Source: Candidatus Babelota bacterium (lineage in GTDB: Bacteria > Babelota > Babeliae > Babelales > Vermiphilaceae). From it: a DNA stretch of 64,000 nt. Below, piece after piece: positions 1 through 9,622 of this stretch. How positions within the stretch are numbered: position 1 is the stretch's first letter; the number at the start of each line of letters is the position of its first letter. The stretch covers positions 1-64,000 of the forward strand of contig RXKB01000016.1 in the NCBI GenBank assembly GCA_003963225.1. Direction: 5' to 3'. The translations under genes and the position numbers were made by a program. The notes beneath the pieces are model-generated. The model did not search any database, was not told the DNA's origin, and saw nothing but the letters and a program-made list of their open reading frames with translations.

Positions 1-1857
1 GATGTAAAAAACGACTTACAAGATGCAGCAACAAATCTTTTACAAGAGAGCTTTATTTTAATTGATGATACGCAAAAAAACAGTTTACAGAACAACTGGT
101 TAAATACCTTACAACAATTAACATTTAATACAGTAAGTGCAATTAACAATGGCATCAATATACTAAATCAAAATGATTCTTTGGATATTAATTCGTTTAT
201 GAATATTGTTGCTAAAAAAGTGCAAAACGCTTTATTGAATACCACTTTTGTAGATACAGAGTCTGTAAAAAAATTAGTTAGTAAATATGGTGAGAAGTCG
301 GTTATTGTATTGAATGCATTAGCTCAAAAAATGCCTGGTGGTGGAACAACTTTTTTAAACAATGTTGCTGCTGATTTATTAAAAAAAGGTTATAAGATTG
401 TAAATAATACATTACAAAAAAAAGATGCAACTAAAGATATAATACTGAAAGATTTTATTGAGACGCAGTATTCAAAAGATCCTGACGAGTTAATTAAAAG
501 TGAAGAATTTACAAAAAATAGTCATTTGGTTACGTATGCATTTACGCTGCCTGAAAAGGCGGGGAAAGATGTATTTTTTATTGATGCATCTGATCTTTCA
601 ATTAGGCCTTTTATATTTAAAGCTCATAAAATTATTTTATGCGGATATGATAAAGCAGATGTTTTTAAAAGTGTAAGCGAAGGTTTAGTAAAAAATAATG
701 AAGCTGGGTTTATTCAAATAAAACAAGAAACCCTAGCCCAGCAAAACCAAAAAAATTCAGTGCAACAAAATAATGTTATAGATTTGACAACTATTCCGGA
801 TTCTTGTCTTATTCTTCTTTTGCCTGAAAATTACTTTACAACTTTTGCAAAACATAGATTGTTTGCGGATCATATAGTTGCAGTAAGTTCTGCAATTCAA
901 AAGTATTTGAGTGATGAAAGTAAGAATTTTAATCAATATTTTTCGCCATTGCAAAAAGATACCAATGGTTTGATTAAGTTTAACTTATTATTGACAGAAA
1001 ACGATATTTTGAAAACTGATTCAGCATTTGATGGATACCCAAAATCAGTGCATGGTAATATATTGATTCAGGGTAAGCTTCAAAATGATTTGTTTAATTC
1101 TTATAGGGGCGACCGTGCACCTTATTCGTTAACCCTTCCTTTGCAACAAACTCTGTCTTCTGAAAAAAGTAAATTAATAAATGATTTTGACGTTCAAACG
1201 CTGGAATATAACAGGGACAGTTTAATAAAACAGTTTGAAAAATTACAATTAGATTTAGTAGATCAAAAGTCGGGTACTTTTAAAACAGAAAATTGCTTAA
1301 AGCTTTTTAATATTTCTGTGGGGCTGAGTATGCTTGTTCCTGAATTTGCAAAGCGATACACGACAAAAAAAGATCCAACAGGTGCTTATTTTCAAGATGT
1401 ATTGAGTTCTCAGATTGATAATAATGTTTTTACAATATTAAAAACAAATGATAATTTTTTTATTATTGTACCAAAAGAAGCTCTAGAAATTTTGCAAAAA
1501 AAAGGGCTTGAAATACATAAAGCAGAATTGTATTGGCAATATTACAGGATTGATCAATCAAAAGATGATCTATTTAAAACTTTAAACAATATTTACAATA
1601 ATAAAGAAGATCAAAAAAAAGATGAGCCTGTATTCAAAAACACTGACAAAAAAATTGAACTTGGCCAACCGAGTTCTTTTAATGTGCAAGAAAGACAAAA
1701 AGAGCAAAAAAAGCGTGAAGGAGCAGCAAAGCCTGTTTGGTACAAGCCGTGGACATGGTCTTGGGGTGGGTATTATTTTAAAAAAGAAAGTTATCAAAGA
1801 GATTTTCCTCAAAAGGCGGCTATGCATGATCAACAATATGGATATGAAAAGCCATAA
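1..1857 (+). CDS. Large protein of unknown function, 5' end outside window
   Basis: The frame is open from base 1 to the TAA at 1855-1857, giving 618 visible codons, so the start lies outside the window. I do not recognise the family. The visible part is Lys/Asn/Gln-rich and mostly hydrophilic. A low-complexity stretch sits around the middle (QQNQ, QQNN), and a Lys/Glu-rich segment precedes a C-terminal tail rich in Trp, Tyr and Gly (WYKPWTWSWGG). No membrane segment or catalytic motif is visible. It converges on the exported-protein gene at 1873-3453 with only 15 bases between the stops. A start at the TTG at 181 is possible but unlikely, because coding continues unbroken upstream. Confidence 0.75.
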   Translation, partial: DVKNDLQDAATNLLQESFILIDDTQKNSLQNNWLNTLQQLTFNTVSAINNGINILNQNDSLDINSFMNIVAKKVQNALLNTTFVDTESVKKLVSKYGEKSVIVLNALAQKMPGGGTTFLNNVAADLLKKGYKIVNNTLQKKDATKDIILKDFIETQYSKDPDELIKSEEFTKNSHLVTYAFTLPEKAGKDVFFIDASDLSIRPFIFKAHKIILCGYDKADVFKSVSEGLVKNNEAGFIQIKQETLAQQNQKNSVQQNNVIDLTTIPDSCLILLLPENYFTTFAKHRLFADHIVAVSSAIQKYLSDESKNFNQYFSPLQKDTNGLIKFNLLLTENDILKTDSAFDGYPKSVHGNILIQGKLQNDLFNSYRGDRAPYSLTLPLQQTLSSEKSKLINDFDVQTLEYNRDSLIKQFEKLQLDLVDQKSGTFKTENCLKLFNISVGLSMLVPEFAKRYTTKKDPTGAYFQDVLSSQIDNNVFTILKTNDNFFIIVPKEALEILQKKGLEIHKAELYWQYYRIDQSKDDLFKTLNNIYNNKEDQKKDEPVFKNTDKKIELGQPSSFNVQERQKEQKKREGAAKPVWYKPWTWSWGGYYFKKESYQRDFPQKAAMHDQQYGYEKP

Positions 1858-1872
1858 ATGGTATTATACATT

Positions 1873-3453
1873 TTAAGAAAGTTCAGCTAGCTTTTTTAAA
1901 ACCTTTATTTCATTTAGATTGCTTACTAAAAGAGGTATTGTTCCGCGATACTTATTTTGATATTGAAAATAGAATTTATGCAAAAGATTTAGCATGCACA
2001 ATTGAAGGGTAGCAATAGTTGAAAAAATCTTTTTGAAAGTAGGTGTATTATTATCAAGATTTTCTTTATTGCCTAAAGATGGAAATTTGTTTTGCGACTC
2101 TGGATCTATATTTTTGTACAGTGTTTCCATATCTTTAAAAGTAAATAGTATATCTTGATATTTTTCTTGTGGCATTACTAAATTAAGGTCTAATGTTGGA
2201 TCAAATGGACTGCCAAAAAAATAATAATCTAAGCATTTTTTAAAAGAAATTCTTTTTTTGGGATTATCATATGCTTTTGAATGAGGTTTTATTTCATGCA
2301 ATATAAAAAATAATGCAAAAATCAATTGAAGTGCGTTGTTTTTTTGGTTAATGGTATTTTTATTGTACGATCTAACTATCGATTTTAAAATTTTTTTTGT
2401 TTTGGTAAAAAAATATGTTCTTCCTGGGGTTGGTTTTCCGTTTCCCTCTGCATTATTTGCTTGTATATAGTAATGATTTAAATCATGAAATATATAATCA
2501 ACAAGTGCTTTCAATTCATTGTTATGACTAGTTGAAGGTTTAATTGAAAAATGTAATAAACAGCAGCCATGTATAATTGAAAAAATTATAGGAATTAAGC
2601 CTGTTGGGGAAAAATTTTTGTTTTGATACGTATTAAAAGTAGGAATAATAAAATTTTCATCACGCTTAGACCATAATTTTATTTTAGTAAAGTTAAACGG
2701 CCGGCCATCATCGGCTGTAAAACAAGTCAATAAAGAATCAATATATAAGACCTCTTCAGATACCGGTAAAGTACATGTTTGTTTGATGTATTGTATTGAA
2801 CCGTTATATAAGTTGTGTATATCGTTCCATGTGATATTTGTTAGATAATTAATATGGCGTATATTTTGTATATCAAGTAATAAAGCCAATTTTAAACCAA
2901 TAGTTCCTATTTGTTCTGTATTGTTAAAAGGGGTTGTTTGGATAATCTTATATATTTTTTGCCAAGATTGATAAGTAAAATTATTTATAAAATAATAGTG
3001 TTTTTTGTTTTGAGAGTTAATATTTTTTATGATGCCATAGCAAACATTTCCGGTATTTGAATCACAATAAAGTATATTATTTTGACTATTTATTTTTAAT
3101 TCTTCAAGTTTTATAAAAATAGCAAGTGCGTATTTAACAAGTTTGTAGTAAAGATATGCATCTTTTTTGGGATGATTGATAATTTGTACATAGACTTGCA
3201 AAAGGCCTTTATCAAGTAAAGGATCTTTTGTATATAAACCTGATGCTTCAAGTACATTTTCTTTGTCAGATTTTGTAAAAGGATTTTTGAGTTCATGCAA
3301 AGCATTAATTGCATCGTGATAATTTTCAATATTTGGTGGATTTATATGTGTTTGCATTACTTCCATTGCAAAATTGGTTGTAATATTCTTTGTTAATGCC
3401 CAAAAAATAAAAATGGAACTGATCCAATATGCTTTTACGTTTTTAAATACCAT
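1873..3453 (-). CDS. Exported protein of the FHD-x-x-H paralogue family
   Basis: This 526-residue protein has an N-terminal hydrophobic export signal (about residues 8-28) followed by the junction NFAME seen in several other exported proteins here. About residues 310-327 carry HNN followed by FHDLNH, and a later FILHE motif follows. The same order of motifs occurs in the proteins at 37283-38773 (FHDILH, FTHE) and 38918-40465 (FHDFLH, YMHE), so the three are distant paralogues. The repeated His/Asp/Glu pattern could bind metal, but I know no family with this arrangement. The start overlaps the stop of the mutY-like gene by 11 bases, so the two are probably co-transcribed. Confidence 0.75.
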   Translation of the reverse strand: MVFKNVKAYWISSIFIFWALTKNITTNFAMEVMQTHINPPNIENYHDAINALHELKNPFTKSDKENVLEASGLYTKDPLLDKGLLQVYVQIINHPKKDAYLYYKLVKYALAIFIKLEELKINSQNNILYCDSNTGNVCYGIIKNINSQNKKHYYFINNFTYQSWQKIYKIIQTTPFNNTEQIGTIGLKLALLLDIQNIRHINYLTNITWNDIHNLYNGSIQYIKQTCTLPVSEEVLYIDSLLTCFTADDGRPFNFTKIKLWSKRDENFIIPTFNTYQNKNFSPTGLIPIIFSIIHGCCLLHFSIKPSTSHNNELKALVDYIFHDLNHYYIQANNAEGNGKPTPGRTYFFTKTKKILKSIVRSYNKNTINQKNNALQLIFALFFILHEIKPHSKAYDNPKKRISFKKCLDYYFFGSPFDPTLDLNLVMPQEKYQDILFTFKDMETLYKNIDPESQNKFPSLGNKENLDNNTPTFKKIFSTIATLQLCMLNLLHKFYFQYQNKYRGTIPLLVSNLNEIKVLKKLAELS

Positions 3454-4264
3454 ATTGATCGTTGCTGTATTTTATCATTTTTTCAATTATCATTTTTTGT
3501 AATATTACTTTAGTTTTGGATGATGTAGCATGTGGATATTGTGTGGTAATGATATGCAATAAATCATCATGGTTATATTGTTGCTCCAAAAGTAATCTTA
3601 TTATTGCTCCACGAATTTGCCGTGTAGAGCCTTCAAATTTGCTTTGTTTGTTTTGATGAGCGCTTTGTTTGCTTGGGTTTGGTATAGTTGCTTTTAAAAA
3701 TACACCATAATCCATTAATGCATAGTACCATGATCTTGGATCTTTTTTGTCAACCGTCTGTTCTACTAATGGCATTATTTGATTATCTTTTACATTAGTT
3801 TGACCGTTAAAAAACTCATGTAAAAAAACAGATCTAATATTAGTTTCTATAAAAGCTGTTGGTATATTAAATGCAAATGTACAGATTGACCTTGCTGTCG
3901 CATAACCAATGCCTTTTTGTGTTTCTAACAGTACAGGATTTTTTGGCAGCTCCCCGTTGTGATTTGTGATTACCCATTGGCAAACCTTTTGTAAATACAT
4001 TGCTCTTCTGTTATAACCAAGTCCTTGCCAATAAGCAAAAATGTCTTTTTGAGTTGCATTTGCAAGAGCTTCAAAAGAATGAAAGCGATTGATAAAAAGA
4101 TTATATTTTGGCTCGACGCGAAAAGTTTGTGTTTGTTGCAACATAATTTCTGATACTACAATGAAGTACGGATTTTCCGCGTATCGCCACGGAAAATCTC
4201 TTCTATTTTTTGCATAAAAATCATGTATTTTTTTTATAAAAGGTTTTGTAGATAATTTTTCCAT
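3443..4264 (-). CDS. mutY: MutY-like adenine glycosylase lacking the Fe-S cluster
   Basis: HhH-GPD base-excision glycosylase, predicted to remove adenine opposite 8-oxoguanine. The MutY N-terminal landmarks are present: FPWR, SEIMLQQTQ (with the catalytic Glu), WQGLGYNRRA and the helix-hairpin-helix KGIGYATA. Where MutY has LDGNVKR with the catalytic Asp, this protein has IETNIRS, so Asp is replaced by Glu. No C-x6-C-x2-C-x5-C cluster motif follows, and the C-terminal NUDIX-like 8-oxoG-recognition domain is absent: 273 residues against about 350. I chose the ATG at 4264 over the TTG six bases upstream. It probably forms a unit with the downstream gene at 1873-3453. A specialised HhH-GPD glycosylase is the alternative. 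Confidence 0.85.
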   Translation of the reverse strand: MEKLSTKPFIKKIHDFYAKNRRDFPWRYAENPYFIVVSEIMLQQTQTFRVEPKYNLFINRFHSFEALANATQKDIFAYWQGLGYNRRAMYLQKVCQWVITNHNGELPKNPVLLETQKGIGYATARSICTFAFNIPTAFIETNIRSVFLHEFFNGQTNVKDNQIMPLVEQTVDKKDPRSWYYALMDYGVFLKATIPNPSKQSAHQNKQSKFEGSTRQIRGAIIRLLLEQQYNHDDLLHIITTQYPHATSSKTKVILQKMIIEKMIKYSNDQYGI

Positions 4265-4341
4265 ACCCAATTTTAATATAGTGAATTTATAGATAAGCTG
4301 TTTCTAGTAAAACTAGTATAAACTATTTTTGTTGGTAAACA

Positions 4342-5232
4342 ATGCGTTATGTGAAGATATTATTATTATTGTTTGTAGATATTTTTTTTGCAATGGAAAA
4401 TAATAATATTTATTTTAGTAGTGGATATAATCAATATCAAAAAAAAATTATTGCTGAATACATTTATACAGCTTTTAATGTTACGCAGCCATCAATTTTT
4501 ACTTCTTGGGAGCTTATTTTAATATATCAAAGTCCTAATTTACGTGAAAATATACAGACAACAATACAATTTATCAAAACTCAGGCTACGGAAAAAAACT
4601 CTTCTGTGTATTATGATGCTTTGCGAAAAAATGAAGAACAGTTGCAATATGCAATTGCATTAGAATGGTTTAAAAGTAATCTTGATTTTTGTATTGAAGT
4701 TATTCAAAAACATTGTACCATACCTATAGAATCTAAAGTTAAAAGTGTACTGCTTGAAGAGCTTTGGTATAGTTATTGGGCTTTAATATTGCCTACTAGA
4801 GTATCAGCAAGCAGCTCTTTTGAAGAGACACTTTTTATAAATTTTATTGCTGGATGTATGCAAGCAAAAAAAGTAAGTAATAGCAATTGCAACAATGTAA
4901 AAGGATATATTGGGGCTTTAGAAAAAAGATGTTACGCTATTAAAGAAGAAATTAAAAAAGTAGATATTCTAAATCAATATATGCAATTATGCGATAATCT
5001 TTTTAATTTATTTAATAGATTAAAAAGATTAAAAAATATAAAAACATTAAATAAATATGCAGTATTAAAAAATCAAGGTAATAACTTTTATTGTGATATA
5101 AATAAGTTAATTATTAATATGTTAGAAGTTTTTTGGAATTCGTATTGGCATAATATCGATAATTGTTCTTCTAATGAAAAAAAAAAATTAATGGCCGAAA
5201 TTGAAAAAAGCATTCAAGCTATTAATATCTAA
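4342..5232 (+). CDS. Exported protein of unknown function
   Basis: A 296-residue protein with a clear signal peptide (MRYVKILLLLFVDIFFA) and then MEN, the Met-Glu junction that recurs in this window. The mature part is predicted helical and has no motif I recognise. A segment near the C-terminus (LEVFWNSYWHNIDN) resembles the end of the protein at 31452-32480 (LNNCWIMFWKYTEN), which hints at distant paralogy. A TATAAA box lies about 20 bases before the start and there is no strong Shine-Dalgarno sequence. It is divergent from the mutY-like gene. Confidence 0.7.
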   Translation: MRYVKILLLLFVDIFFAMENNNIYFSSGYNQYQKKIIAEYIYTAFNVTQPSIFTSWELILIYQSPNLRENIQTTIQFIKTQATEKNSSVYYDALRKNEEQLQYAIALEWFKSNLDFCIEVIQKHCTIPIESKVKSVLLEELWYSYWALILPTRVSASSSFEETLFINFIAGCMQAKKVSNSNCNNVKGYIGALEKRCYAIKEEIKKVDILNQYMQLCDNLFNLFNRLKRLKNIKTLNKYAVLKNQGNNFYCDINKLIINMLEVFWNSYWHNIDNCSSNEKKKLMAEIEKSIQAINI

Positions 5233-5350
5233 TATCAAACATGTAATACACACTGTTCAGTGGTATATTTATTTTTTAGAATTATTAGTTATAATTTTTC
5301 TTGATTAAAGTAATAATAAATAGCTTTTCTACATAAAAAAAGGTTAATTA

Positions 5351-5701
5351 ATGAAAAAAAACTATATTTGCCTTGTAATATTGATCTTTACTAGTATTGA
5401 TTTATATGGATCATTAGATAATAAAGACAGCAAACAAAGAAATGTACGCAATGCATTTCCTAAAATTATTAATAACACTGGAGAGCCTTTAATTATTTCA
5501 GAAATTACTCCTAAAAAAATGTGTCTTTGCTTGGAAAATGAAAGGAGAGTAAAAAATTACATTCGTAATCCTTTTAAACCTGATCATTATAATCCTAATG
5601 GATATGCTGTATATGCAGTGTATTACACAAGAATCGCTGCTCGCAACTCAGTGTTGCGTTCTTTAGATATTTACAAAGTTAATTATTACAAAAATAATTA
5701 A
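5351..5701 (+). CDS. Small exported protein of unknown function
   Basis: A 116-residue protein with a signal peptide (basic MKKN, then CLVILIFTSIDLYGS). The mature part of about 95 residues is basic and Asn/Tyr-rich, with a CLCLEN segment holding two Cys. No family is recognised. An AGGT sequence lies close upstream of the ATG. The gene is followed directly by a hairpin with a T-tract, so it appears to be a single-gene unit. Confidence 0.65.
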   Translation: MKKNYICLVILIFTSIDLYGSLDNKDSKQRNVRNAFPKIINNTGEPLIISEITPKKMCLCLENERRVKNYIRNPFKPDHYNPNGYAVYAVYYTRIAARNSVLRSLDIYKVNYYKNN

Positions 5702-5716
5702 ACTAAATTTCTTTTT

Positions 5717-5751
5717 GTAGGTTCATAAATATAATATTTTTGTGAACCTAC
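5717..5751 (+). terminator. Rho-independent terminator
   Basis: The nine-base arms GTAGGTTCA and TGAACCTAC flank an AT-rich loop of about 17 bases. The right arm is followed by seven T on the plus strand. It ends the small exported-protein gene and sits before the convergent secA stop. Confidence 0.7.
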
Positions 5752-5771
5752 TTTTTTTATCTCTGTATCCT

Positions 5772-8312
5772 TTATTTTCCATGACATTTTTTAAATTTTT
5801 TACCTGAACCGCATGAGCAAAGTTCGTTTCTTCCGAGTGTTGGCTCTGTGTGGCGAATTTGTTTGTTGTTTGTTTGATTAGACTCAGATGAAGAAGCAGA
5901 CAGTCTAATTTCTTCAAGCTCTCTACTTCTTTTTTGTTCTAATGCGTGTTCATCAAAATGATCTATTTTCATTCTAAAAATGTGAAACAGTACTGATTGT
6001 TTAATACCATTCATCATCTCTTTAAACATGACAAACGCTTCTTTTTTGTATTCAATTAAAGGGTTTTTTTGCCCCCATCCTCGCAAGCCAATCCCTTCTT
6101 TGAGGTGATCTAAGTTAAGCATGTGTTGCTTCCATGCTTGATCAATTGTTTCTAATACAAGCCATTTTTCTGCGTGGGTAAAAGTAGATTTATTGATGTT
6201 GCTTCTATATAATTCATACCGCTGCGCAAGTGTGATAGTTATCCGTTCATTAAACTGTTCTTGATAAATTGGCTGGTCAGATAAACTATACACCTCGTTT
6301 TCAGAACAGTCTATTAATTTAGCAATATCAGTTAATATTTTTTGTGCTTGAACTAAGGAAATTATTCTATTGTTTGTATGGCTGCTGATAAGATCTGCGA
6401 TAGTATCTTGAATAAAGTCTTTAATTAAGCTTGATATGTTTTCACTGCCTTCAAGTGCTTCAAGTCGATACTGATATACAACAATACGTTGCTGGTTTAA
6501 CACGTCGTCATACTCAATAAGATGTTTACGCATTTCGTAATAATGCTTTTCAACTTTTTCTTGTGATTTTTCAATAATGCGTGAAACAGAGCGAGATTCA
6601 ATGACCTCGTCTTCTTTCATGCCAATCCATTCCATTTTTTTCTTTAAAGAGTCACCTGAAAATATACGAATCAAGTCATCTTCAAGTGAAATGTAAAAGC
6701 GTGACTCACCAGGGTCTCCTTGTCTGCCAGACCTCCCTCGTAGCTGATTGTCAATACGCCGGCTTTCGTGTCTTTCCGTGCCTAAAATATATAATCCACC
6801 AGCTTTTATAGATTCTGGATTTAATTTAATATCTGTACCGCGACCAGCCATATTAGTTGCAATAGTAACTTTGCCTGGAAGGCCTGCTGATTCAACAATT
6901 TCTGCTTCCCGTTGGTGCTGTTTTGCGTTTAACACATCATGCGGAACACCATGTGTTTTTAAAATGTAACTTAATTTTTCAGATGTTTCTACAGCAATAG
7001 TCCCAATCAAAACAGGTTGCCCTTTTTTATGCCGTTCAGTAACATCTTCAACAATTGCTTTGTATTTTGCATTATTGGTTAAAAATATTAAATCTGACTT
7101 ATCTTGCCGGATCATTGGCTTATTGGTTGGAATAGAAACCACTGATAAATTGTAAATATTAAAAAACTCTTCAGCTTCAGTTACAGCAGTACCCGTCATC
7201 CCGCCTAACTTTTTGTACATGCGAAAAAAATTTTGTAGAGTGATGGAAGCAAGGGTTTGGCTTTCTTGTTCAATTTTTAAACCTTCTTTTGCTTCTAGAG
7301 CTTGATGAAGCCCATCGCTGTATCGTCTACCTGCCAAAATACGACCAGTAAATTCATCAACAATATACAATAAGCCATCTTGTACAACATATTCAACATC
7401 ACGACTAAATAACGCATGAGCGCGTAGTGCTTGATTGACATGGTGTAGCAACATTAAATGCTCAACAGCATACAAATTATGTATATTGAACGCCTGTTCA
7501 ACTAGATCAATCCCTTTATCATTAATCATGACTAGGCGATCTTTTTCATTTACTTCAAAATGTAGATCTTTTTGCATTCGTGACACAACCCGATTAACGT
7601 CAACATACATTTTGCTGCTATCTTCTACCGTGCCAGAAATTATTAATGGAGTACGTGCTTCGTCAATTAAAATAGAGTCAACTTCATCAACAATCGCATA
7701 AAAAAGATCTCTTTGTACATAATCTTCAAGACGAAATTTCATATTATCGCGCAGATAATCAAAACCAAGTTCATTATTAGTTGCATATAAAATGTCGCAA
7801 CTATAGACATTGCGTCGTTCTTGGTCGTCCATAAAGTTTTGTAAACAGCCAACAGTAAGCCCTAAAAAGTTGAACACCTTGCCCATCCATTCAGCATCTC
7901 GTTTTGCAAGATAATCGTTTACAGTAACCAAGTGAACGCCTTTTCCTGTCAATGCATTTAGATATAACGGCAAGGTGGCAGTTAAGGTTTTACCTTCGCC
8001 GGTTTTCATTTCAGCTATTTTGCCTTGATGAAGGGCAATTCCACCAATTAATTGCACATCGTAATGCCTTTGGCCAATAGTTCTTAATGCTGCTTCGCGT
8101 ACCAAAGCAAATGCTTCAGGTAATAATTCATCAAGTGACTTGCCTTGTTCATATTGCTTTTTTAAATCAATTGTTTTTAAAGGAAATTGATCATCTGATA
8201 AAGATTTAATTTCAAGTTCTAAAGAATTAATCTGAGCAACAATTGGTTGCATAGATTTAAGTACACGATCATTTGCTGATCCTAATATTTTTGCAAGAAT
8301 CTGTGCAATCAT
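5772..8312 (-). CDS. secA: Preprotein translocase ATPase SecA
   Basis: SecA drives Sec-dependent export through SecYEG by ATP hydrolysis at the inner membrane, which matters here because so many neighbours are exported. The 846-residue protein is full length. Walker A is MKTGEGKT at about 102-109, the DEAD-type box is DEVDSILIDEAR at about 209-220, and the second ATPase half has NMAGRGTDIKL and RGRSGRQGD. The C-terminus carries the zinc-binding SEC-C motif CSCGSGKKFKKCH, which binds SecB and phospholipid in other bacteria. The ATG at 8312 gives the usual N-terminus. It is a single gene convergent with the small exported-protein gene. Confidence 0.98.
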   Translation of the reverse strand: MIAQILAKILGSANDRVLKSMQPIVAQINSLELEIKSLSDDQFPLKTIDLKKQYEQGKSLDELLPEAFALVREAALRTIGQRHYDVQLIGGIALHQGKIAEMKTGEGKTLTATLPLYLNALTGKGVHLVTVNDYLAKRDAEWMGKVFNFLGLTVGCLQNFMDDQERRNVYSCDILYATNNELGFDYLRDNMKFRLEDYVQRDLFYAIVDEVDSILIDEARTPLIISGTVEDSSKMYVDVNRVVSRMQKDLHFEVNEKDRLVMINDKGIDLVEQAFNIHNLYAVEHLMLLHHVNQALRAHALFSRDVEYVVQDGLLYIVDEFTGRILAGRRYSDGLHQALEAKEGLKIEQESQTLASITLQNFFRMYKKLGGMTGTAVTEAEEFFNIYNLSVVSIPTNKPMIRQDKSDLIFLTNNAKYKAIVEDVTERHKKGQPVLIGTIAVETSEKLSYILKTHGVPHDVLNAKQHQREAEIVESAGLPGKVTIATNMAGRGTDIKLNPESIKAGGLYILGTERHESRRIDNQLRGRSGRQGDPGESRFYISLEDDLIRIFSGDSLKKKMEWIGMKEDEVIESRSVSRIIEKSQEKVEKHYYEMRKHLIEYDDVLNQQRIVVYQYRLEALEGSENISSLIKDFIQDTIADLISSHTNNRIISLVQAQKILTDIAKLIDCSENEVYSLSDQPIYQEQFNERITITLAQRYELYRSNINKSTFTHAEKWLVLETIDQAWKQHMLNLDHLKEGIGLRGWGQKNPLIEYKKEAFVMFKEMMNGIKQSVLFHIFRMKIDHFDEHALEQKRSRELEEIRLSASSSESNQTNNKQIRHTEPTLGRNELCSCGSGKKFKKCHGK

Positions 8313-8355
8313 TAATGCCTGCTAAAGTTATAAATTTTAATCACATTACACTGTT

Positions 8356-8559
8356 ATGCAACGTTTTTTATATGAAATTTCTACTTTTCAAAGATACCAT
8401 ATTTATGATAAAGAAGAAATACCCTATTTTTTTGATTTTTCTAAGCTACTAATTATTACTTTTTTTCTTGTGTTTGTATTGTTTATTTTCAAAGCCTTTT
8501 TTGTTAATAGTGCATTACGGTTGCTCTACTGTTGTACTGTTTTTTATTTTGCGGTGTAA
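8356..8559 (+). CDS. Possible small membrane protein
   Basis: A 67-codon frame with a strongly hydrophobic middle and C-terminal half (LLIITFFLVFVLFIFKAFF). It has no Shine-Dalgarno sequence and no recognisable relative. It is divergent from secA, and its stop falls in a hairpin. AT-rich DNA easily gives such hydrophobic frames by chance, so I consider this more likely spurious than real. Confidence 0.22.
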   Translation: MQRFLYEISTFQRYHIYDKEEIPYFFDFSKLLIITFFLVFVLFIFKAFFVNSALRLLYCCTVFYFAV

Positions 8560-8666
8560 AAATAAAATTACACCGACATTATTAGAATAATTGGATCTAG
8601 CAAATAATGAGTAAGTCCGTACAATAGTAGTATTAGCAAGAGTTCTTTGCAATGACCATTTAATAG

Positions 8667-8722
8667 GCTCTTTACATATAGATCGACAAATTGTAATTTT
8701 TTTTTACAATTAAATAAAGAGC
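8667..8722 (+). other. Nested hairpin before the exported-protein pseudogene
   Basis: The outer arms are GCTCTTTA (8667-8674) and TAAAGAGC (8715-8722). The inner arms are AATTGTAA (8689-8696) and TTACAATT (8704-8711), around a T-rich loop. The structure ends about 30 bases before the start codon at 8753, so it could be a leader structure or a terminator. Confidence 0.45.
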
Positions 8723-8752
8723 TAAAATACGTTTAAAATGGAGGTTGTGATA

Positions 8753-9302
8753 ATGTATATAAACAAAGCCCTTTCTATGGGGCTATTAAATTTATTATTT
8801 CTTATTGCCACTACAGATGCTATGTTTTCTGGTATTTCAAAATATATACCAACGGTTTCTGCATTTGCCAAAAAATTAACTGTTAGCCAAGCAAGCATCA
8901 ATAGTGTTAGTTCTCCTAAAAATCTTTTATTTCACGCAGTTTTTCTGCATCAATGCATCCCAGAGAGCATATTATTTCTAAAAAAGACGGTTTTTTAACT
9001 GTTGATTATTGTAGTCTTGGTAATGGCACAGGTTATGAAGATGGATTTTTAGCAGCAGAAAACAATGTTTTAAGAGATAGACAGTTTTCAACAGGATTAG
9101 ATAATCCTTCCTATAATCTTAATGCGAACGAAACAAAAGAGATTCAAAAGGATATGCAAAAGCAAAAGAGATAACTTTAAAAAATGCTGTTCCATTAACG
9201 CCGTATACCAAAGCAAAATTAAAAATAGCAAAAAATGCTTATGAAGAAGGTGTAAAATTGCGTAACAAAACAAAAAAGAAGCAAAGTTATGAAAATCCTT
9301 AA
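8753..9302 (+). pseudogene. Exported-protein gene broken by two frameshifts
   Basis: A strong Shine-Dalgarno (GGAGGT at 8740-8745) precedes the ATG at 8753, which opens a signal peptide (LLNLLFLIATTDA) followed by MF. The frame runs to about 8950. Coding then continues in the next frame from about 8940 to 9147 and in a third frame from about 9150 to the TAA at 9300-9302. Each shift is explained by loss of one base, the second in the A-run at 9146-9149. The rebuilt product would be about 180 residues, with the mature part ending QSYENP. No family was recognised. Sequencing error in homopolymers is the alternative to real decay. Confidence 0.6.
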
Positions 9303-9622
9303 TTGTAAATTAGATATCTTTTTTATTTTTGTATTTTACATTTTTGAATAAAATTTCAACTCAAATTATTGTTGCATGTGTAATATTTTTAAATGCAAAA
9401 TGCATTTAAAAATATTATTTTCTTATTTATAATAAGTTATTTAACTGTTTTCTTGTGTACCATTATTTGTTTAATGTGTGACATATCATGGTTTGGTAAT
9501 ATAATTTTTTGGTTTATTAATAATAAAAATGTATACTTTAATCAATTTTGTGTTTATAAGTAATAATCAAAAATTGTAACAATATAAATAGTATTAATAC
9601 TTTTTTTAAGCTAAGCAATTTT
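9303..9622. other. AT-rich intergenic region with one perfect hairpin
   Basis: These 320 bases contain no credible gene. They hold the 17-base-pair hairpin at 9381-9417 and probably the promoter of the large gene at 9623. I see nothing else in them. Confidence 0.5.
9381..9417. terminator. Perfect AT-rich hairpin, possible terminator
   Basis: Seventeen-base arms (inner 16: AATATTTTTAAATGCA and its exact complement) flank a three-base loop AAA. The right arm is followed by a T-rich stretch. It lies about 80 bases after the pseudogene stop. Confidence 0.5.

Larger units (their letters stand above)
8313..8752. other. Poorly coding region between secA and the pseudogene
   Basis: About 440 bases hold only one weak open frame (8356-8559) and two hairpin regions. 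One is a perfect eight-base stem at 8552-8575. The other is a nested stem at 8667-8722. No tRNA or known RNA was recognised. Confidence 0.5.

Noticed and set aside
1582..1876. Overlapping 84-codon frames on both strands at the end of the first gene
   Set aside because: Both are out-of-frame shadows of a Lys-rich coding region.
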